This document shows, one piece after another, positions 59,409 to 64,000 of a stretch of 64,000 nucleotides of DNA; the stretch's first letter is position 1, and each line of letters begins with the position of its first letter. Origin of the DNA: Atherix ibis (taxonomy: Eukaryota; Arthropoda; Insecta; Diptera; Athericidae); contig OY282608.1 in assembly GCA_958298945.1 (NCBI GenBank), forward strand, positions 14,237,933 to 14,301,932, written 5' to 3'. Made by a program: the position numbers and the translations under genes. The notes beneath the pieces were generated by a model. The model was not told the DNA's origin and did not search any database. It saw only the letters and a list, made by a program, of their open reading frames with translations.

Positions 59409-62400
59409 GTTTCCTTGTTTGTTGGTTTGTTGGTTTATTGGTTTGTTGGTTACTTGGTTTATTCGTTTGTTGGTTTGTTGGTTTGTTTTTTTGTTGGTTT
59501 GTTCTTGTGTTGGTTTGTTGGTTTGTTGGTTTGTTGGTTTGTTGGTTTGTTTGTTTGTTCGTTTGTTGGTTTGTTGGTTTGTTGGTTTGTTGGTTTGTTG
59601 GTTTGTTGGTTTGTTGTTTTGTTGGTTTGTTGGCTTGTTGGTTTATTCGTTTGTTGGCTTGTTGGTTTGTTGGTTTGTTGGTTTGTTGGTTTGTTGGTTT
59701 GTTGGTTACTTGGTTTGTTGGTTTGTTGGTTTGTTGGTTTGTTTGTTTGTTGGTTTGTTCGTTTGTTGGTTTGTTGGTTTGTTAATTTGTTGGTTTGTTG
59801 GCTTGTTGGCTTGTTGGTTTGTTGGTTTGTTGGCTTGTTGGTTTGTTGGCTTGTTGGTTTGTTGGTTTGTTGGTTTGTTGGTTTGTTGTTTTGTTGGCTT
59901 GTTAGTTTGTTGGTTTGTTGGTTTCTTGGTTTGTTTGTTTGTTGGTTTGTTGGTTTGTTGGTTTGTTGGTTTGTTGGTTTGTTCGTTTGTTGGCTTGTTG
60001 GTTTGTTGGCTTGTTAACTGGTTGGTTTGTTGGTTTATTGGTTTGTTGGTTTGCTGGTTTGTTGGTTTGTTGGTTTGTTCGTTTGTTGGTTTGTTAGTTT
60101 GTTCGTTTGTTGGCTTGTTGGCTTGTTGGTTTGTTTGTTTGTTGGTTTGTTCGTTTGTTGGCTTGTTGGTTTGTTGGTTACTTGGTTTGTTGGTTTGTTG
60201 GTTTGTTGGTTTGTTGGTTTGTTGGTTTGTTCGTTTGTTGGTTTGTTGGTTTATTGGTTTGTTGGTTTGTTGGTTTGTTGGTTTGTTCGTTTGTTGGTTT
60301 GTTCGTTTGTTGGTTTGTTTGTTTGTTGGTTTGTTATTTGTTGGTTTGTTGGTTTGTTGGTTTGTTGGTTTGTTGGTTTGTTCGTTTGTTGGTTTGTTTG
60401 TTTGTTGGTTTCTTGGTTTGTTGGTTTGTTTGTTTGTTGGTTTGTTGGTTTGTTTGTTTTTTCGTTTGTTTGTTTGTTGGTTTGTTGATTTGCTTGTTTG
60501 TTGGTTTGTTGGTTTGATGGCTTGTTGGTTTGTTGGTTACTTGGTTTGTTGGTTTGTTGGTTTGTTGGTTTGTTGGTTTGTTGGTTTGTTGGTTTGTTGG
60601 TTTGTTGGTTTGTTGGTTTGTTGGTTTGTTGGTTTGTTGGTTTGTTGGTTTGTTGGTTTGTTGGTTTGTTGGTTTGTTGGTTTGTTGGTTTGTTGGTTTG
60701 TTGGCTTGTTGGTTTGTTCGTTTGTTGGTTTGTTGGTTTGTTCGTTTGTTGGCTTGTTGACTTGTTGATTCGTTGGTTTGTTTGTTTGTTGGTTTGTTCG
60801 TTTGTTGGCTTATTGGTTTGTTGGTTACTTGGTTTGTTGGTTTGTTGGTTTGTTGGTTTATTCGTTTGTTGGTTTGTTGGTTTATTGGTTTGTTGGTTTG
60901 TTGGTTTGTTCGTTTGTTGGTGTTTTGGTTTGTTGGTTTGTTGGTTTGTTTGTTTGTTTGTTTGTTAGTTTGTTGGTTTGTTGGTTTGTTGGTTTGTCCG
61001 TTTGTTGGTTTGTTGGTTTGTTGGTTTGTTGGTTTGTTAGTTTGTTCGTTTGTTGGTTTGTTCCTTTGTTGGTTTGTTTGTTCGTTGGTTTGTTGTTTGT
61101 TGGTTTGTTGGTTTGTTTGTTTGTTGGTTTGTTCGTTTGTTGGTTTGTTTGTTTGTTGGTTTCTTGGTTTGTTGGTTTGTTTGTTTGTTGGTTTGTTGGT
61201 TTGTTTGTTTGTTCGTTTATTGGTTTGTTGGTTTGTTGATTTGTTTGTTTGTTGGGTTGTTGGTTTGTTGGCTTGTTGGTTTGTTGGTTTTTTGGTTTCT
61301 TGGATTGTTGGTTTGTTGGTTTGTTGGTTTGTTCGTTTATTCGTTTGTTCGTTTGTTGGTTTGTTTGTTTGTTGGTTTGTTCGTATGTTGGTTTGTTGGT
61401 TACTTGGTTTGTTGGTTTGTTGGTTTGTTGGTTTGTTGGTTTGTTGGTTTGTTGGTTTGTTGCTTTGTTGGTTTGTTGGTTTGTTGGTTTGTTGGCTTGT
61501 TGGTTTGTTCGTTTGTTGGTTTCTTGGTTTGTTGGTTTGTTGGTCTGTTTGTTTGTTCGTTTGTTCGTTTGTTGGTTTGTTTGTTTGTTGGTTTGTTCGT
61601 TTTTTGGTTTGTTGGTTACTTGGTTTGTTGGTTTTTTGGTTTGTTGGTTTGTTGGTTTGTTGGCTTGTTGGTTTGTTCGTTTGTTGGCTTGTTGGTTGTT
61701 GGTTTGTTGGTTTGTTGGTTTCCTTGTTTGTTGGTTTGTTGGTTTATTGGTTTGTTGGTTACTTGGTTTGTTGGTTTGTTGGTTTGTTGGTTTGTTGGTT
61801 TGTTTGTTTGTTTGTTTGTTTGTTCGTGTGTTGATTTGTTGGTTTGTTGGTTTGTTTGTTTGTTCGTTTGTTGGTTTGTTGGTTTGTTGGTTTATTGGTT
61901 TGTTGGTTTGTTGGTTTGTTTGTTTGTTCGTTTGTTGGTTTGTTGGTTTGTTGGTTTATTGGTTTGTTGGTTTGTTGGTTTGTTGGTTTGTTGGTTTGTT
62001 GGCTTGTTGGTTTGTTGGTTTGTTGGTTTGTTGGTTTGTTGTTTTGTTGGCTTGTTGGTTTGTTGGTCTGTTGGTTTCTTGGTTTGTTTGTTTGTTGGTT
62101 TGTTGGTTTGTTCGTTTGTTGGCTTTATGGTTTGTTGGCTTGTTGGCTGGTTGGTTTGTTGGTTTATTGGTTTGTTGGTTTGTTGGTTTGTTGGTTTGTT
62201 GGTTTGTTCGTTTGTTGGTTTGTTGGTTTGTTCGTTTGCTGGCTTGTTGGCTTGTTGGTTTGTTTGTTTGTTGGTTTGTTCGTTTGTTGGCTTGCTGGTT
62301 TGTTGGTTACTAGGTTTGTTGGTTTGTTAGTTTGTTGGTTTGTTGGTTTGTTGGTTTGTTGGTTTGTTCATTTGTTGGTTTGTTGGTTTATTGGTTTGTT

Positions 62401-64000
62401 GGTTTGTTGGTTTGTTCGTTTGTTGGTTTGTTCCTTTATTTGTTTGTTTGTTTGTTGGTTTGTTGGTTTGTTGGTTTGTTGGTTTGTGGGTTTGTTGGTT
62501 TGTTCGTTTGTTGGTTTGTTTATTTGTTGGTTTCTTGGTTTGTTGGTTTGTTTGTTTGTTGGTTTGTTGGTTTGTTGGTTTGTTTGTTTGTTCGTTTGTT
62601 GGTTTGTTGGTTTGTTGATTTGTTTGTTTGTTGGTTTGTTGGTTTGTTGGGGTGTTGGTTTGTTGGTTTGTTGGTTTCTTGGTTTGTTGGTTTGTTGGTT
62701 TGTGGGGTTGTTCGTTTATTCGTTTGTTCGTTTGTTGGTTTGTTTGTTTGTTGGTTTGTTCGTTTGTTGGTTTGTTGGTTACTTGGTTTGTTGGTTTGTC
62801 GGTTTGTTGGTTTGTTGGTTTGTTGGTTTGTTGGTTTGTTGGTTTGTTGGTTTGTTGGTTTGTTGGTTTGTTGGTTTGTTGGTTTGTTGGTTTGTTGGTT
62901 TGTTGCTTTGTTGGTTTGTTGGTTTGTTGGTTTGTTGGCTTGTTGGTTTGTTCGTTTGTTGGTTTGTTGGTTTGTTCGTTTGTTGGCTTGTTGACTTGTT
63001 GGTTTGTTGGTTAGTTTGTTTGTTGGTTTGTTCGTTTGTTGGCTTGTTGGTGTGTTGGTTACTTGGTTTGTTGGTTTGTTGGTTTGTTGGTTTGTTCGTT
63101 TGTTGGTTTGTTGGTTTATTGGTTTATTGGTTTGTTGGTTTGTTCGTTTGTTGGTTTGTTCGTTTGTTGGTTTGTTTGTTTGTTGGTTTGTTCGTTTGTT
63201 TGTTTGTTGGTTTGTTCGTTTGTTGGTTTGTTCGTTTGTTGGCTTGTTGGTTTGTTGGCTTGTTGGCTTGTTGGTTTGTTGGTTTGTTGGTTTGTTGGTT
63301 TGTAGGTTTGTTGGTTTGTTCGTTTGTTGGTTTGTTCGTTTGTTGGTTTGTTGTTTGGTGTTTGTTGGTTTGTTGGTTTTTTCGTTTGTTGGCTTGTTGG
63401 TGTATTGGTTTGTTGGTTTTTTTTGGTTTGTTGGTTTGTTGGTTTATTTGTTTGTTGGTTTGTTGGTTTGTTAGCTTGTTGGTTTGTTGGTTTGTTGGTT
63501 TGTTGGTTTGTTCGTTTGTTGGTTTGTTGGTTTGTTGGTTTGCTGGTTTGTTGGCTTGATGGTTTGTTGGCTTGTTGGCTTGTTGGTTTGTTGGTTTGTT
63601 CGTTTGTTCGTTTGTTGGTTTGTTGTTTACTTGGTTTGTTGGTTTGTTGGCTTGTTGGTTTGTTCTTTTGTTGGTTTGTTGGTTTGTTGGTTTGTTTGTT
63701 GGTTGGTTTGTTGGTTTGTTGCTTTGTTGGTTTGTTGGTTTGTTGGTTTTTTCGTTTGTTGGTTTGTTGGTTTGTTGGTTTGTTGGTTTGTTGGTTTGTT
63801 CGTTTGTTGGTTTCTTGGTTTGTTGGTTTGTTGGTTTGTGGGTTTGTTGGTTTGTTGGTTTGTTGGTTTGTTTATTTGTTCGTTTATTGGTTTGTTGGTT
63901 TGTTGGTTTGTTGGTTTGTTGGTTTCTTGGTTTGTTGGTTTCTTGGTTTGTTTGTTTGTTTGTTTGTTCGTTTGTTGGTTTGTTTGTTTGTTGGTTTGTT
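59409..64000. repeat. Family D continuation to the right edge
   Basis: 59.4-60.2 kb follows 55.98-56.75 kb at an offset of 3,427 (CC of TTTCCTTG 55,986 to 59,413; 56,488 to 59,915; 56,680 to 60,107). 60.2-62.6 kb is a mosaic with a CTAG marker at 62,310, and 62.6-63.6 kb follows 56.97-57.9 kb at an offset of 5,661. It includes the longest perfect consensus run I saw (60,541-60,704). The array continues past the window. No gene is seen. Confidence 0.7.
60541..60704. repeat. Longest perfect run of consensus octamers (164 bp)
   Basis: 20.5 uninterrupted TTGTTGGT units lie between a TACTTGGT unit on the left and a TTGTTGGC unit on the right. It is longer than the other perfect runs I measured: 27,859-27,997 and 29,391-29,529 (139 bp each), 32,362-32,496 (135 bp) and 31,570-31,695 (126 bp). 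Confidence 0.85.

Larger units (their letters stand above)
1..64000. repeat. Octanucleotide satellite array, unit TTGTTGGT
   Basis: Every line of the window reads as tandem copies of TTGTTGGT, about 8,000 units, with no non-repetitive island. The commonest variant units are TTGTTGGC, TTGTTCGT, TTGTTAGT, TTGTTTGT, TTATTGGT, TTCTTGGT, TTTTTGGT and TACTTGGT; rarer ones are TTGTTGAT, TTGTGGGT and TTGTAGGT. The + strand is T/G with few A or C; the consensus is 37.5% G+C. Seven-base and 9-base units and 4-base slips shift the phase now and then. Neither edge of the window leaves the array, so its true length is unknown. A eukaryotic satellite is the inference; the sequence itself does not identify the species. 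Confidence 0.97.

Noticed and set aside
1..64000. Telomere repeat array.
   Set aside because: The strand is T/G-rich, but the unit has only GG and single G, not the GGG or GGGG runs of common telomere repeats such as TTAGGG. The HOR mosaic is also unlike telomerase-made DNA. A subtelomeric place is still possible.
1..64000. CRISPR array.
   Set aside because: There are no 23-50-bp repeats separated by unique spacers; every spacing is filled with the same octamer.
1..64000. Transposon, retroelement or other mobile insertion.
   Set aside because: I saw no stretch that departs from the octamer pattern for more than a few bases, no terminal inverted repeats and no coding domain.
1..64000. Promoters, TATA-like TTTATATG (near 12,262 and 15,654), terminators or replication origins.
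   Set aside because: The T-rich repeat gives chance partial matches to many short motifs. The TTTATATG cases are two copies of one variant unit carried by the 3.38-kb duplication, with no gene nearby.
1..64000. Sequencing or assembly noise as the source of the whole pattern.
   Set aside because: Random error would not repeat the same ordered variants at constant offsets over kilobases. Copy number and the 11.2-kb duplication could still be affected by assembly; that doubt is kept as a finding.

Overview
This window is one uninterrupted tandem-repeat array. All 64,000 bases are built from the 8-bp unit TTGTTGGT (other strand ACCAACAA; lowest rotation AAACCAAC) and its variants, and the array enters and leaves through both window edges. 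I see no protein-coding gene, rRNA, tRNA, transposon, CRISPR array, promoter or terminator, and no stretch of unique-looking sequence. The long open frames are a product of the repeat: the consensus has no stop codon in any frame of either strand, and because 8 is not divisible by 3 all three + frames give the same octapeptide period LVCWFVGL (minus strand NKPTNQQT).

The organism cannot be named from this. An array this long, with several layers of higher-order repeats (HORs), is typical of eukaryotic satellite DNA (heterochromatin, pericentromere, subtelomere or a sex chromosome). The + strand is almost pure T and G, with scattered C and A that mark variant units.

The information lies in the variant units. 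They repeat at long distance and show HOR families. (1) 1 to ~11.25 kb is family A: HORs of about 2.03-2.25 kb, inside a ~4.2-kb tandem duplication, with a recurrent 96-bp module. (2) ~11.25-21.48 kb is family B: a ~3.38-kb tandem duplication followed by a ~1.5-kb one. (3) ~21.48-26.06 kb returns to A and ~26.06-27.55 kb to B, so an A/B boundary is present twice, 14,826 bp apart. (4) ~27.55-30.61 kb is a 1,532-bp tandem duplication. (5) ~30.6-64 kb is family D: 2.5-2.9-kb HORs nested in a near-identical ~11.2-kb tandem duplication (~35.9-47.08 and ~47.08-58.35 kb), then a 902-bp duplication and further D-type sequence.

Offsets between homologous HOR copies usually change by whole multiples of 8 bp, sometimes 4, as expected for in-register slippage or unequal exchange. 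Several single-base differences between near-identical copies are C-to-T or G-to-A changes at the CpG of the TTGTTCGT variant, which suggests methylation-linked mutation. Segment edges are approximate wherever they fall in runs of consensus octamers. All comparisons were made by eye.
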